Shown: positions 9,349-18,906, counted from the stretch's first letter. The stretch is DNA of 64,000 nucleotides from Streptomyces sp. R302 (GCF_012927245.1 NZ_JABBGE010000002.1:124001-188000), one strand, 5' to 3'. Notes: generated from the sequence alone by a model not told the origin. A program made the numbers and translations.

Positions 9349-9676
9349 AGGACGTGCTCCCTGCCTGGATCGGTGCTCGCGGCCCACTCTCGCAGCCAAA
9401 CGTGATCGTTTGCCCGTTTCGTGTCGATCCTCACAGATCGCCCGGGGAAGACACCGGCACTGCCTCACGGTGCCGGGGCGCTACTTCCGGGCGGAGCGTC
9501 CGGCACAGCCGGCGCCCACGCCGAGGGGTCGCGCATTTCGGGAGGCTCCACGCGAAACGGTTGGCAGCGCCCTCGGAATCGAAGGTCGCCGGCCGGGCGT
9601 GGTCGCCGGGCCCGGGCGAGCCGACCGGCCGCGGGCCGATCACTTCACAGCAGCGACCGAGTCGCTCCTCACGGGC
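9349..9676. other. Intergenic region upstream of the MMPL gene
   Basis: 328 bp without a supported gene. It contains the CAAACG/CGTTTG palindrome, a weak hairpin (CCGGCAC 9454-9460 with GTGCCGG 9470-9476) and a 6-bp stem with 3-nt loop (9652-9666) just past the lipoprotein stop that might help end its transcript. Confidence 0.5.
9397..9412. promoter_or_regulatory. Palindromic operator candidate CAAACG-N4-CGTTTG
   Basis: CAAACGTGATCGTTTG is a perfect 6-bp-arm palindrome, A/T-rich relative to its surroundings, about 50 bp upstream of the MMPL start. TetR-type repressors often control such exporters through sites like this, but no TetR gene lies next to it. Confidence 0.45.
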
Positions 9677-10222
9677 CTACTTCACGCACCCCATCGCCTT
9701 GAGCCCCTCCGGGAGGTAGGAGGCGGCGAACGCCTCCAGCTCCTTGCGGAGCCGCTTGCCGTCCTCGGGTGACCTCGTCAGGGTGATGTCGAGGATGTAA
9801 TTGCTCTTCTCGCCGCGCGCCGGACAGGGGTTCATCGAGACGAAGCCACCGTCATAGATGACCGATTCCCCCGGCACCTTGGAATCCACGGGATCTTCGG
9901 TCACGTGCCGCTCCTTCTTGTACTCCGCTATGTCGAACCGATGATGGTCTCGATACTCGGAGATCATCAGGACGGCGTCTTTGTCAACGAAGATCGCGCA
10001 CCTGACGAACTTCTCGTCGCGGTCCTGCTCCTTCCCCACGACCTTCCTGCCGTCCGACAGAAGCGGCCGCAGGGATGCCGGCTCGATCGATCGCCCGCAC
10101 AGCGTCTCGGGGATCTCATAGGAAGGAGATCCGGTACAGCCGGAAACCCCGACAAGCGCGGCCAGCGACACCCCCGCCCACACGTACGCCCGACCACACG
10201 TCCTACCGAACATCACTGTCAC
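9677..10222 (-). CDS. Putative lipoprotein (181 aa)
   Basis: A 181-aa exported protein with hydrophobic signal AYVWAGVSLAALVGVSGC, whose lipobox VSGC predicts a lipid-anchored extracellular protein. The mature part is about 150 aa, contains CGRSIEP and a late Cys-rich end (NPCPARG, GCVK), and has no family I recognise. The GTG start at 10222 overlaps the stop of the preceding 706-aa gene by 4 bp (GTGA), so the two are translationally coupled; ATG 10213 is an alternative start. Base composition is slightly less G+C-rich than neighbours. Coupling suggests it works with the DUF6571-like protein. Confidence 0.8.
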   Translation of the reverse strand: MTVMFGRTCGRAYVWAGVSLAALVGVSGCTGSPSYEIPETLCGRSIEPASLRPLLSDGRKVVGKEQDRDEKFVRCAIFVDKDAVLMISEYRDHHRFDIAEYKKERHVTEDPVDSKVPGESVIYDGGFVSMNPCPARGEKSNYILDITLTRSPEDGKRLRKELEAFAASYLPEGLKAMGCVK

Positions 10223-12339
10223 GCCCCTGCAACTCCGTTGGCGGTGTCGTTACCGTTGAAGGCCGCCCTTCCGATCGCCTCCTGAACGAGGTACTTGTCG
10301 TCTTCCCCCGCCCGCGACAACTCGTGGTCCGGATTGGCCTTCATCCACTCTGCACCGAGCGCCGTCAGATACGCCTGCCGAAGATCGAAGTTCTCGCCCT
10401 TCTTGTCGGAGATATCTCCGTCGATGCGCTTCTGCTCTTCCAGCTGCCACGCATAGGCACCCGCATCCACCCCACGCTGCACCGCGTCTCCCACCACCGG
10501 AATGAAATTGGCCGCACCGCCGAGGGCGTGGTACCCCCACTTGGCGGGCCAGGACGCGTCGCCCTTGTCGGTATCGATCGCCTGGCTGCGGACCGTTTCC
10601 ATGAAGCCGACGGTCTGCCCCGCCCTCAGGAGCTCCTCCTTGGCGTCGCCCTTGTGCTCGGCGTGGATGTCGGCGACGATCGCCTGGTTCACGCCCTCCA
10701 TGAGCACGCCGTACGCGTTCTGGTCCCGGGAGACCTGCTTGGACACTTCGAGGAGTTCCTCGTAGTTCAGACGGCCTTCGCTCGTGTTGATCGAGCTCGC
10801 CGTCTGATGCACGTCCTCGCCGTGGTTCCCGAGGAGCAGCGCCATGTCGTCCCGCAGCTCGGGCGGGAAGTCGTCGCCCTTCTCCGCGAGGCGGCTCATC
10901 GCTCCGGTGAAGGCGTCCCGCTGCTCGTCGGTGTGCTGGTACGAGTCGAGGACGTGCGGCTCGTCGGGGTTCAGGCCGGTACCGGCCGCCAGCATCGCCT
11001 TGCCCAGGGCGTCGCGGGACTGCACCGTCCCGTCGCCCTTGCCGTACGGGGCGTCCTCGTCGTAGTACTCGCGCTCGGTGAGGAGGTAGTCGGCCGTCTC
11101 CTCGCGGTTGAACAGCTCGGTCGCGAACTCCGGGTTGTGGGAGACGGCCCTGAGGTAGCCGGCCATCGGGTCGCTGCCCGGGGTGCCGTAGTCGTCGCCC
11201 TCCCCCTTCGCCGTGTAGTCGAGCTGGGACGCGATGAGCGGGTTGCCCCAGATCGAGGCGGGGTCGTAGCGCTTCTCCGTCTCGAAGGTGTGCAGGGCCT
11301 TGCCGTAGTCGTCGAGGAACTCCTTGTCGAACTTCCCCTTCACCATGAGGTTGCTCATGATCTGGAAGCCGTACGGCTTCACCATGATGCCCTCGTGGCC
11401 GTACTGCTTGCCGCCGGCCGCGATGATGTCCTTCTTCCACGCCTCCATCTCCGGGGAGTGGCTGTGCGTGGCGTTGGCCAGCGACAGGCTGAGGTTCTGC
11501 TGGACGTCACCGAGGAGCTTGGCGCGGTCCCCTTCCGGAGTGTGTCCCTGGCCGGGGTCGGCCAGGTCGCGCCAGAACTGCAGCGTGCCGTCCGGGCCGA
11601 GACCGACCGCGAACGCCTCGGTGAAGGCCGGGTTGTCGCTCTGGTACTCGAGGACCTCGTTGAAGCGGGCGAGCTTCTCGTCGCTCCACTCGTCGACCTT
11701 CCCCTTGGCGATCTCCTTGCGCCAGTACTCCGCGTCCGCCTTGCCCTGCTCGCGGTCGGCGTTCTTCAGGCTGCCGGAGCCCTCGCCGGCGAAGTCGTAC
11801 TTGTTCTCGGCGAGCTGACGCAGGGCACGGGCGGCGATGCGGTCGGTCTCGCTCGCCTCCCGCAGGATCTTCGTGATCCTGTTCTGCGCGACGTCCAGCT
11901 CCGTGTCCGAAGGCTTGTGGATGTCGGCGTCCCCCGCGACCATGGGCGGCGGCACCGAGGCGACCACACCGCCCTTGCCGTTGACGTAGATGTTGCGCTT
12001 CGCCAGCTCGTCGACGGCGGTCTGCAGATCCGCCTTGTGCTGGGTGAACGAGGTGTGGGCCCCGCTCAGAATGGCCAGCACGCCCTTCGCCTCGGCCGCC
12101 GCGTCCGAGAACTGCGCCGCGGTCTTGGTGACGAAGCTCCGCGTCACCGTGGCGTTGTCGCCCTTCCAGTCCGCCGCGTCGGCCTTCTTCGACAGGCCCG
12201 CGGCGCTGACCCCGCCGGCGTCGCCGGTCGCCAGCCGCTCCAGTCTGCCGACCATGGTCCTCCAGTCGGTGATCGCGGTGTTGAGCGTGCCCAGGCGCAG
12301 ATCCCGGAGTTCGTCCACGGTCATCGTGTCCGCAGCCAT
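10219..12339 (-). CDS. Large DUF6571-like protein (type VII-associated type)
   Basis: A 706-aa soluble protein without signal peptide. The N-terminal 120 residues are helical and WXG/LXG-like (TLNTAITDWRTMVGRLERL, KADAADWKGDNATVTRSF), matching what I remember of actinobacterial DUF6571 proteins found near ESX-like genes. The middle (150-560) is acidic and helical; the C-terminus has a short Gly/Ala hydrophobic patch (GGAANFIPVVGDAVQRG) and a charged end. ATG 12339 gives MAADTMTVDEL. It lies 32 bp downstream of the WXG-like gene and overlaps the lipoprotein gene by 4 bp. No catalytic motif is visible. A role as a secreted structural or toxin-like protein is possible but unproven. Confidence 0.8.
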   Translation of the reverse strand: MAADTMTVDELRDLRLGTLNTAITDWRTMVGRLERLATGDAGGVSAAGLSKKADAADWKGDNATVTRSFVTKTAAQFSDAAAEAKGVLAILSGAHTSFTQHKADLQTAVDELAKRNIYVNGKGGVVASVPPPMVAGDADIHKPSDTELDVAQNRITKILREASETDRIAARALRQLAENKYDFAGEGSGSLKNADREQGKADAEYWRKEIAKGKVDEWSDEKLARFNEVLEYQSDNPAFTEAFAVGLGPDGTLQFWRDLADPGQGHTPEGDRAKLLGDVQQNLSLSLANATHSHSPEMEAWKKDIIAAGGKQYGHEGIMVKPYGFQIMSNLMVKGKFDKEFLDDYGKALHTFETEKRYDPASIWGNPLIASQLDYTAKGEGDDYGTPGSDPMAGYLRAVSHNPEFATELFNREETADYLLTEREYYDEDAPYGKGDGTVQSRDALGKAMLAAGTGLNPDEPHVLDSYQHTDEQRDAFTGAMSRLAEKGDDFPPELRDDMALLLGNHGEDVHQTASSINTSEGRLNYEELLEVSKQVSRDQNAYGVLMEGVNQAIVADIHAEHKGDAKEELLRAGQTVGFMETVRSQAIDTDKGDASWPAKWGYHALGGAANFIPVVGDAVQRGVDAGAYAWQLEEQKRIDGDISDKKGENFDLRQAYLTALGAEWMKANPDHELSRAGEDDKYLVQEAIGRAAFNGNDTANGVAGA

Positions 12340-12371
12340 GAGTGTCCGTCCCCGTTCCCTCTGTCCGACCT

Positions 12372-12824
12372 CTACTTGAACAGCTCGTCGAGCCGCGACA
12401 CCGTCATCAGGTCGCCCGTCGCGTCCCGCAGGCCGGTCTGGATGTCCGCTTCGTCCTTCGCGTGCTGGGCCTGGGTGAAGTCCAGATGGTTGGAGATGTG
12501 GGCACAGGCTTCCTTCAGCGCCTGCTGCTGGGTGTTCCACGCGTCGTGCATCTCAGTGAGCGCCGCGCCGAGGTCGAGCCCGTCGTTGAACAGGTCCACG
12601 GACGCCTTGAACGTGCTCGGCCGCGCGTGGTCCGCGTCGACCCGGAACCGTTCCCGCAGGTCGTAGGCCTTGTTCCCGATCGCGCCCAGCTGGTCGTCAT
12701 GCACCACCAGGTCCCCGCCCCCGGTGCTCCAGCCCGACTCTTCGGGCAACCCGTTGAGCCGCATCTGCGTCGAGTCCCGCTCAGCGGTTTCGGCCTTGAT
12801 CTGTTCCCACTCGTTCCAGGACAA
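12372..12824 (-). CDS. WXG100-like protein (150 aa)
   Basis: A 150-aa protein whose last 100 residues form an ESX/WXG100-like helical hairpin: DDQLGAIGNKAYDLRERF, then a turn and HDAWNTQQQALKEACAHI. The pattern resembles the small Streptomyces partners that precede DUF6571-type genes. I chose TTG 12824 (MSWNEWEQIK) because AGGGGG lies 5 nt upstream, while the open frame beyond it is Arg/Pro junk. It heads the minus-strand operon with the 706-aa protein and the lipoprotein. Likely a type VII secretion-type substrate or adaptor by fold; no secretion genes lie in this window. Confidence 0.75.
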   Translation of the reverse strand: MSWNEWEQIKAETAERDSTQMRLNGLPEESGWSTGGGDLVVHDDQLGAIGNKAYDLRERFRVDADHARPSTFKASVDLFNDGLDLGAALTEMHDAWNTQQQALKEACAHISNHLDFTQAQHAKDEADIQTGLRDATGDLMTVSRLDELFK

Positions 12825-13177
12825 CGTGTCCCCCTGTTCGACCGGTTCTGGCGGCGTGTGCGGTGTTCGGCGGCGACGACGGCGACGGCAGCGCGTAGGC
12901 CCTCGAATGATCAATTCACGACAGCGACACTGCCACGTCCGACCACCTTCCGGTCAACTCCAGCATTCAACTCCAGCACGATCCACACAGTGTGTGCATT
13001 TGTGACCAGCACCGCCCACCTCGCCGCCTCGCCGCCTCGCCGCCTCCCCGGCCTCCTGGAGTGCCTTCGCCGGCGCCGCGGTCCGAGCTTCACCGGACCG
13101 GAATGTGATGGGTGGTCAGCTCGGTTGACCCCGCCTCTCCCCGGGCGGCAAGCTGATCGCCTGTCAACTCATGGGTC
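12825..13177. other. Divergent regulatory region between the WXG-like operon and the kinase
   Basis: 353 bp without a gene. It holds a 12-bp direct repeat TCAACTCCAGCA at 12954-12965 and 12967-12978, three tandem copies of TCGCCGCC at 13021-13044, and an inverted repeat GGTCA-N7-TGACC at 13114-13130 about 48 bp before the kinase ATG. It presumably contains both divergent promoters; no -35/-10 pair is convincing. Confidence 0.55.
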
Positions 13178-15223
13178 ATGGGGGAATACTTGAGCAGCGC
13201 ATCACATCACATCGGGCCCGACTCAGCTCCGGACCGGTACCGGCTGCTCCGGTCCATCGGACGCGGCGGCGAGGCCGTGCTCTATCTCGCCGAGATCGAG
13301 CTCGCGGGCGGTACCGAGCCGGTCGTCGTCAAGGTCCTCGACTCGAAGACGACGATCACGCCGGAGATCTTCGAGCGGGTCAGCCGCAAGTGGAACGAGC
13401 AGGCGGAGCTGCTGCGGTTCGTCAGCCGGCCCGGCGTCGTCGGCGTGCGCGAGCACTTCCAGGGATCGCCCATCCACGCGCCCGGCGAGTCCGGCACCCT
13501 CACCGGCCGGGCCCTCGTCCTCGTCATGAACCACGTCGACGGCCTCGACCTGCGCGACTGGCGCGCCGAGCGGACCCTGGCCACCCCGGCCGAGCGGCGC
13601 GAGGTCATGCGGACCCTCGAACAGCTCGCCGACGTCCTCGACTGGCTGCACTCCGGGAAGGCCACGCCGTCCGGCCGCACCGTCGTCCACGGCGACCTCT
13701 CGCCCGGCAACGTGATGGTCGACGAGCACGGCCAGGCCACCCTCGTCGACTTCGGCCTCAGCAAGCTGACCGCCGACCACCAGACCGCCGAGGTGTGGTT
13801 CACCCCCGGCTACGCGGCGCCGGAGATCTTCGAGGGCAAGCGGACCCCGGCCACCGACCGGTACGCCTTCGGGGCCATCGCCTACTTCCTGCTGAGCGGC
13901 CAGTCGCCGCCGGCCACGCCCGAGCAGCTGGCGGCCGCCTTCGTCACGGTGCCGCAGATCGCCGCGCTGCCCGAGGAGCAGCGCCGGAAGGTGCTGGCCA
14001 TCACGGCGGCCGACGCGGACAAGCGCCCGCTGTCGCTGTCGTCGTGGGTCAAGGAGGTCCGGCACGGGGTCGTCTCCACGACGACCACCTCCCGCCCGGC
14101 GACCCCGCAGGACGCGCCTCCGAAGGACGCGGCCCCGAAGGACGCGACCCCGCAGGACGCCGTCCCGCCGCGCCCGGCCGACGCGCCGACCGTGCCGCCG
14201 CTCCCGGTCGCCCCGCCCGTCGGCCCCCCGCCGGCCGAGCCGCCCGCCCAGCCGGCCCCGGCCCCGACTCCCCAGGCCGCCGCGCCCACTCCCCCGCCCG
14301 CCCAGCCCGTTCAGCCGCCGGCCTCCACGCCCACGCCCACGCCGACGCCCGCGCCCGTCGGGTACGACGCCGGGCAGGGCGCGTACGGTGCGCCGGCCGC
14401 CGGTGTCCCCGCGTACGGCGGGCCCGGCTACGGCGGGCAGGGGTTCGGGCCTCCGACGGCCGGGATGCCCACCGTCGGCGGACCCGGCGGGCCCACCGGG
14501 TCCCTGCCGCAGCGGTCACCGGCGCCGCGCAAGCGCCGCAAGGGGCCGCTGATCGGCGCCGTCGCCGGTGTCCTCCTGGTCGCCGTCCTCGCGGTGGTCG
14601 GCGTCCGGCTGCTCGCCGACAAGGACGCGGAGGACGGCAAGAACGACCAGGCCGGAGGGGCCACCACGTCGGCGACCACCGGAGCGACGACCGAGACGCC
14701 CTCGGACAAGCCCACCACCGACGCGCCGACGGAGGAGCCGACCGGCGAGGCGCCGACCGGGGAGCCGAGCACGGACGCGCCGGCCGACAGCGCGAGCCCG
14801 TCGGTCGACCCCGGCTCCGTGCCCGACAGCAAGCAGGCCGACCTGACCAGCCTGACGCCGGTCGACGGGCTCGACGGCTTCACCGTGACCTCCTCCGCCA
14901 CGCTCAACGCGAAGGACTACGGCTCCGCCTTCGTGGCCGGCTGCTCCGACGAGTCGTACATGGAGTTCAACCTCGGCCGGGCCTGGGAGACGCTGGAGTT
15001 CACCGCCGGCATCGACGACGACTCGCCGACCGAGGAGGCGCGGATCTCCATCTCCGTGGACGACCAGCCCGCCCCCTTCGCCCAGGCGGTGTCGCTCGGC
15101 AAGCCGGTCGCCAAGAGCATCTCGGTCAAGGGCGCCCTGCGCCTGCGGATCCGCGTCGAGGACACCTGCTCCTTCTCGCAGGAGGCGCTCGTCGTCATCG
15201 CCTCCCCCGTGCTCAAGCGGTAG
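13178..15223 (+). CDS. Membrane Ser/Thr protein kinase with extracellular NPCBM-like domain
   Basis: A 681-aa Pkn-type receptor kinase. Residues about 20-290 form the kinase: a modified Gly loop SIGRGGEA, Lys in VVVKVLDSK, catalytic loop HGDLSPGN (Asp present, non-RD because Gly replaces Arg), DFG in LVDFGLSK and APE in YAAPEIFE. A Pro/Ala-rich linker (about 300-445) leads to one TM helix near 455-476. Outside lie a Thr/Glu-rich spacer and, from about 555, a domain resembling NPCBM/NEW2 sugar-binding modules (LNAKDYGSAF, MEFNLGRAWETLE). It probably senses a wall or surface ligand. It has no clear ribosome site, is divergent from the WXG-like operon and ends in a strong terminator. Confidence 0.9.
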   Translation: MGEYLSSASHHIGPDSAPDRYRLLRSIGRGGEAVLYLAEIELAGGTEPVVVKVLDSKTTITPEIFERVSRKWNEQAELLRFVSRPGVVGVREHFQGSPIHAPGESGTLTGRALVLVMNHVDGLDLRDWRAERTLATPAERREVMRTLEQLADVLDWLHSGKATPSGRTVVHGDLSPGNVMVDEHGQATLVDFGLSKLTADHQTAEVWFTPGYAAPEIFEGKRTPATDRYAFGAIAYFLLSGQSPPATPEQLAAAFVTVPQIAALPEEQRRKVLAITAADADKRPLSLSSWVKEVRHGVVSTTTTSRPATPQDAPPKDAAPKDATPQDAVPPRPADAPTVPPLPVAPPVGPPPAEPPAQPAPAPTPQAAAPTPPPAQPVQPPASTPTPTPTPAPVGYDAGQGAYGAPAAGVPAYGGPGYGGQGFGPPTAGMPTVGGPGGPTGSLPQRSPAPRKRRKGPLIGAVAGVLLVAVLAVVGVRLLADKDAEDGKNDQAGGATTSATTGATTETPSDKPTTDAPTEEPTGEAPTGEPSTDAPADSASPSVDPGSVPDSKQADLTSLTPVDGLDGFTVTSSATLNAKDYGSAFVAGCSDESYMEFNLGRAWETLEFTAGIDDDSPTEEARISISVDDQPAPFAQAVSLGKPVAKSISVKGALRLRIRVEDTCSFSQEALVVIASPVLKR

Positions 15224-15238
15224 CCCGTACGCGTACGA

Positions 15239-15282
15239 GAGAGCGGCCCCGCACCGGACAACTCCGGTGCGGGGCCGCTCTC
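15239..15282. terminator. Strong bidirectional terminator
   Basis: A perfect 20-bp stem (15239-15258 with 15263-15282) and 4-nt loop CAAC, between the kinase and the convergent gatB, followed by TT on the plus strand. Confidence 0.9.
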
Positions 15283-15304
15283 GTTCCCGTACGGGCAGGA
15301 GGGC

Positions 15305-16816
15305 TCAGCCCTCGCTGGCGCCCAGCTTCTCCAGGATCAGGTCCTTGACCTTCGCCGCGTCGGCCTGGCCACGGGTGGCCTTCATGACCGCGCCGACCAG
15401 CGCGCCGACCGCCGCGACCTTGCCGCCGCGGATCTTGTCGGCGATGGCCGCGTTGCCCGCGATGGCCTCGTCGACGGCCGCGCCGAGCGCACCGTCGTCG
15501 GAGACGACCTTCAGACCGCGCTTCTCGACGACCTCGTCCGGGGTGCCCTCGCCGGCGAGGACGCCCTCGATGACCTGGCGGGCCAGCTTGTCGTTGAGGT
15601 CGCCGCCGGTGACCAGGGCGGAGACCCGGGCCACGTCCGCCGGCGTGATGGGCAGCTCCTCCAGGGAGACGCCCTTCTCGTTGGCGTTGCGGGCCAGCTC
15701 GCCCATCCACCACTTGCGGGCCGAGGCCGCGTCCGCGCCCGCCTCGGTCGTGGCGACGATCGCGTCGACCGCGCCCGCGTTGAGGATGGACTGCATCTCC
15801 TGCTCGGAGACGCCCCACTCCTCGCGCAGCCGGTTGCGGCGCACGCGCGGCAGCTCCGGAAGGCCCTTGCGCAGCTCCTCGACCCACGCGCGGGCCGGGG
15901 CGACCGGGACCAGGTCCGGCTCGGGGAAGTAGCGGTAGTCCTCGGCGTTGTCCTTGATGCGGCCGGAGGTGGTGGAGCCGTCGTCCTCGTGGAAGTGACG
16001 GGTCTCCTGCACGATCGTGCCGCCGGACTCCAGGACCGCCGCGTGGCGCTGGATCTCGAAGCGCGCCGCCCGCTCCACGGAGCGGAGCGAGTTCACGTTC
16101 TTCGTCTCCGAGCGGGTGCCGAAGGTGCTCGAACCCTTGGGCATCAGCGACAGGTTGACGTCGCAGCGCATCTGGCCCTTGTCCATGCGCGCCTCGGAGA
16201 CGCCCAGGGCGCGGATCAGCTCGCGCAGCTCGGCCACGTACGCCTTGGCGACCTCGGGGGCCCGCTCGCCCGCGCCGACGATCGGCTTGGTGACGATCTC
16301 GATGAGCGGGATGCCGGCCCGGTTGTAGTCGAGCAGCGAGTGCGAGGCGCCGTGGATGCGGCCGGTCGCGCCACCGATGTGGGTGGACTTGCCGGTGTCC
16401 TCCTCCATGTGGGCGCGCTCGATCTCCACGCGGAAGACCTCGCCGTCCTCCAGCTGGACGTCCAGGTAGCCGTTGAAGGCGATCGGCTCGTCGTACTGGG
16501 AGGTCTGGAAGTTCTTCGGCATGTCCGGATAGAAGTAGTTCTTCCGGGCGAAGCGGCACCACTCGGCGATCTCGCAGTGCAGCGCGAGACCGATCTTGAT
16601 GGCGGACTCGACGCCGATCTCGTTCACGACCGGCAGCGCGCCGGGCAGACCGAGGCAGGTCGGGCAGGTCTGCGCGTTGGGCTCGGCGCCCAGCTCGGTC
16701 GAGCAGCCGCAGAACATCTTGGTCTTCGTGCCGAGCTCGACATGGACCTCCAGGCCCATGACGGGGTCGAACGAGGCCAGTGCCGCCTCGTACGACAGCA
16801 GTTCAGTGACAGTCAC
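15305..16816 (-). CDS. gatB: Asp-tRNA(Asn)/Glu-tRNA(Gln) amidotransferase subunit B
   Basis: A 503-aa GatB, the tRNA-binding kinase-like subunit that activates Glu-tRNA(Gln) or Asp-tRNA(Asn) with ATP for amidation inside the GatCAB complex. The start reads [21 protein letters not shown] and continues with the zinc/active-site region [12 protein letters not shown] and [12 protein letters not shown]; the C-terminal YqeY-like tail domain ends [25 protein letters not shown]. Full length. Last gene of the gatC-gatA-81-aa-gatB run on this strand, 16 bp after the 81-aa gene. It supplies Gln-tRNA in actinobacteria that lack GlnRS. Confidence 0.97.
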   Translation of the reverse strand: MTVTELLSYEAALASFDPVMGLEVHVELGTKTKMFCGCSTELGAEPNAQTCPTCLGLPGALPVVNEIGVESAIKIGLALHCEIAEWCRFARKNYFYPDMPKNFQTSQYDEPIAFNGYLDVQLEDGEVFRVEIERAHMEEDTGKSTHIGGATGRIHGASHSLLDYNRAGIPLIEIVTKPIVGAGERAPEVAKAYVAELRELIRALGVSEARMDKGQMRCDVNLSLMPKGSSTFGTRSETKNVNSLRSVERAARFEIQRHAAVLESGGTIVQETRHFHEDDGSTTSGRIKDNAEDYRYFPEPDLVPVAPARAWVEELRKGLPELPRVRRNRLREEWGVSEQEMQSILNAGAVDAIVATTEAGADAASARKWWMGELARNANEKGVSLEELPITPADVARVSALVTGGDLNDKLARQVIEGVLAGEGTPDEVVEKRGLKVVSDDGALGAAVDEAIAGNAAIADKIRGGKVAAVGALVGAVMKATRGQADAAKVKDLILEKLGASEG

Positions 16817-16832
16817 GGTGGAACTTTCCCTC

Positions 16833-17078
16833 TCAGCCCAGCAGGACGTCGTCGTCGCCGAGGCGCTTCAGCTCGCGGTACAGGATCGCGAGGCCGGTGA
16901 CGATGGCGGCGGCGGACACGACGGCGTCGACGAGCTGCAGCGTGTCGTGCTCGGAGCGGGCCTTCTTGACCTGCTTCAGCACGCTGATCGCGCCGAACGC
17001 GGTGGTGCCCATGGACAGGTACGTACCGGTCTTGGACTTCTTGAAGCCCTTGGCCTTCTGCAGTGCACTGGTACTCAC
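16833..17078 (-). CDS. Conserved 81-aa membrane-associated protein inside the gat operon
   Basis: An 81-aa protein with a basic N-terminus ([19 protein letters not shown]), a mildly hydrophobic helix TAFGAISVL and a second hydrophobic helix [18 protein letters not shown], ending in an acidic tail. One or two membrane segments are likely. The GTG start at 17078 overlaps the gatA stop by 4 bp (GTGA), implying translational coupling. It is not part of GatCAB as known from other bacteria, and I do not recognise a function; its place in the operon is the main clue. Confidence 0.8.
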   Translation of the reverse strand: MSTSALQKAKGFKKSKTGTYLSMGTTAFGAISVLKQVKKARSEHDTLQLVDAVVSAAAIVTGLAILYRELKRLGDDDVLLG

Positions 17079-18568
17079 AGCGACGGAGCCTCCTCGATCA
17101 GCGGGTGACCCCACTTTTCCACGAAGGCGGCCTCGACGGCGGCACCGACCTTGTAGAGCCGGTCGTCCTGCATGGCGGGGGCGATGATCTGCAGCCCGAC
17201 CGGGAGACCGTCCTCCGGCGCCAGGCCGCAGGGCAGCGACATGGCGGCGTTGCCGGCCAGGTTGGTCGGGATGGTGCACAGGTCCGCGAGGTACATCGCC
17301 ATCGGGTCGTCGGCGCGCTCGCCGATCGGGAAGGCGGTGGTCGGGGTCGTCGGGGAGACGATCACGTCGACCTGCTCGAAGGCCTTCTCGAACTCGCGGG
17401 TGATGAGGGTGCGGACCTTCTGGGCCGAGCCGAACCACGCGTCGTAGTAGCCGGAGCTGAGCGCGTACGTACCGAGGATGATGCGGCGCTTCACCTCGGG
17501 GCCGAAGCCGGCCTCGCGGGTCAGGGCGGTGACGTCCTCGGCGGAGCGGGTGCCGTCGTCGCCGGCGCGCAGACCGTAGCGCAGGCCGTCGAAGCGGGCC
17601 AGGTTGGACGAGCACTCGGACGGCGCGATCAGGTAGTACGCCGAGAGGGCCAGGTCGAAGGTCGGGCAGTCCAGCTCGACGACCTCGGCGCCCAGCTCCT
17701 TCAGCAGCTCGACGGACTCGTCGAAGCGCTGCATGACGCCGGCCTGGTAGCCCTCGCCGCGGAACTGCTTGACGACGCCGACGCGCATCCCGGCCACCGA
17801 GCCGTTGCGGGCGGCCTCGACCACCGGCGGAACCGGCAGGTCGATGGAGGTGGAGTCGAGCGGGTCGTGGCCGGCGATCGCCTCGTGCAGCAGGGCCGCG
17901 TCCAGGACCGTGCGGGCACAGGGGCCGCCCTGGTCGAGGGAGGAGGAGAAGGCCACCATGCCGTAGCGGGAGACCGAGCCGTAGGTCGGCTTGACGCCGA
18001 CGGTGCCGGTGACGGCGGCGGGCTGGCGGATCGAGCCGCCGGTGTCCGTGCCGATGGCCAGCGGGGCCTGGAAGGCGGCGAGCGCGGCCGAGGAGCCGCC
18101 GCCGGAGCCGCCGGGGATCCGGGTGAGGTCCCAGGGGTTGCCGGTGGGGCCGTAGGCGCTGTTCTCGGTGGAGGAGCCCATGGCGAACTCGTCCATGTTG
18201 GTCTTGCCGAGGATGACGACGTCGGCGGCCTTGAGGCGCTTGACCAGCGTGGCGTCGTACGGCGGGATCCAGCCCTCCAGCATCTTCGAGCCGACCGTGG
18301 TGGGCACGCCCTGGGTCGTGAAGATGTCCTTGAGGGCGAGCGGGACGCCGGCCAGCGGGCCGAGCTCCTCGCCGCGGGCGCGCTTCTCGTCGACGGCGCG
18401 GGCCTGCGCGAGGGCGCCCTCGCGGTCGACGTGCAGGAAGGCGTGGACCTTCTCGTCGACGGCGTCGATGCGGGCCAGGTGGGCCTCGGTGACCTCGACC
18501 GCGGTCAGCTCGCCGGAAGCGATCTTCGCGGCGGTCTCGGCGGCGGTGAGCTTGATGATGTCCGTCAT
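17075..18568 (-). CDS. gatA: Asp/Glu-tRNA amidotransferase subunit A (amidase)
   Basis: A 497-aa amidase-signature enzyme that hydrolyses Gln to supply ammonia to GatB. The signature [13 protein letters not shown] lies near residues 153-165, preceded by the Lys of [13 protein letters not shown] near residue 80, and [12 protein letters not shown] is present, giving the Ser-cisSer-Lys triad. ATG 18568 follows the gatC stop by 2 nt (TGATCATG). Length is normal for actinobacterial GatA. Confidence 0.97.
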   Translation of the reverse strand: MTDIIKLTAAETAAKIASGELTAVEVTEAHLARIDAVDEKVHAFLHVDREGALAQARAVDEKRARGEELGPLAGVPLALKDIFTTQGVPTTVGSKMLEGWIPPYDATLVKRLKAADVVILGKTNMDEFAMGSSTENSAYGPTGNPWDLTRIPGGSGGGSSAALAAFQAPLAIGTDTGGSIRQPAAVTGTVGVKPTYGSVSRYGMVAFSSSLDQGGPCARTVLDAALLHEAIAGHDPLDSTSIDLPVPPVVEAARNGSVAGMRVGVVKQFRGEGYQAGVMQRFDESVELLKELGAEVVELDCPTFDLALSAYYLIAPSECSSNLARFDGLRYGLRAGDDGTRSAEDVTALTREAGFGPEVKRRIILGTYALSSGYYDAWFGSAQKVRTLITREFEKAFEQVDVIVSPTTPTTAFPIGERADDPMAMYLADLCTIPTNLAGNAAMSLPCGLAPEDGLPVGLQIIAPAMQDDRLYKVGAAVEAAFVEKWGHPLIEEAPSL

Positions 18569-18570
18569 GA

Positions 18571-18867
18571 TCAGTCCTCCCCCAGGATCTGCGGCACCTT
18601 GAAACGCTGCTGTTCCTGGGCGGGGGCGCCGGAGAGCGCCTGCGCGGGGGTGAGCGAAGGGCGGACCTCGTCCGCGCGCATGACGTTCGTCAGCGGCAGC
18701 GGGTGGGAGGTCGGCGGGACGTCCTGCTCGGCGACTTCGGAGACGCGGGCGACCGCGCCGATGATGTCGTCGAGCTGACCGGCGAAGTGGTCGAGTTCCT
18801 CTTCGGCGAGTTCCAGACGCGCCAGCCGAGCGAGGTGTGCGACCTCCTCGCGCGTGATGCCAGGCAT
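18571..18867 (-). CDS. gatC: Asp/Glu-tRNA amidotransferase subunit C
   Basis: A 98-aa GatC that wraps around and stabilises GatA-GatB. Hallmarks are the N-terminal helix [20 protein letters not shown] and the C-terminal segment [10 protein letters not shown] followed by [13 protein letters not shown] 18867 has AGAGGA about 8 nt upstream. First gene of the gat operon, preceded by a -10-like TAGGAT. Confidence 0.97.
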   Translation of the reverse strand: MPGITREEVAHLARLARLELAEEELDHFAGQLDDIIGAVARVSEVAEQDVPPTSHPLPLTNVMRADEVRPSLTPAQALSGAPAQEQQRFKVPQILGED

Positions 18868-18906
18868 GCAGCGATCCTCTGGGGTGAGTCTGATGGTGTT
18901 GGGCCA

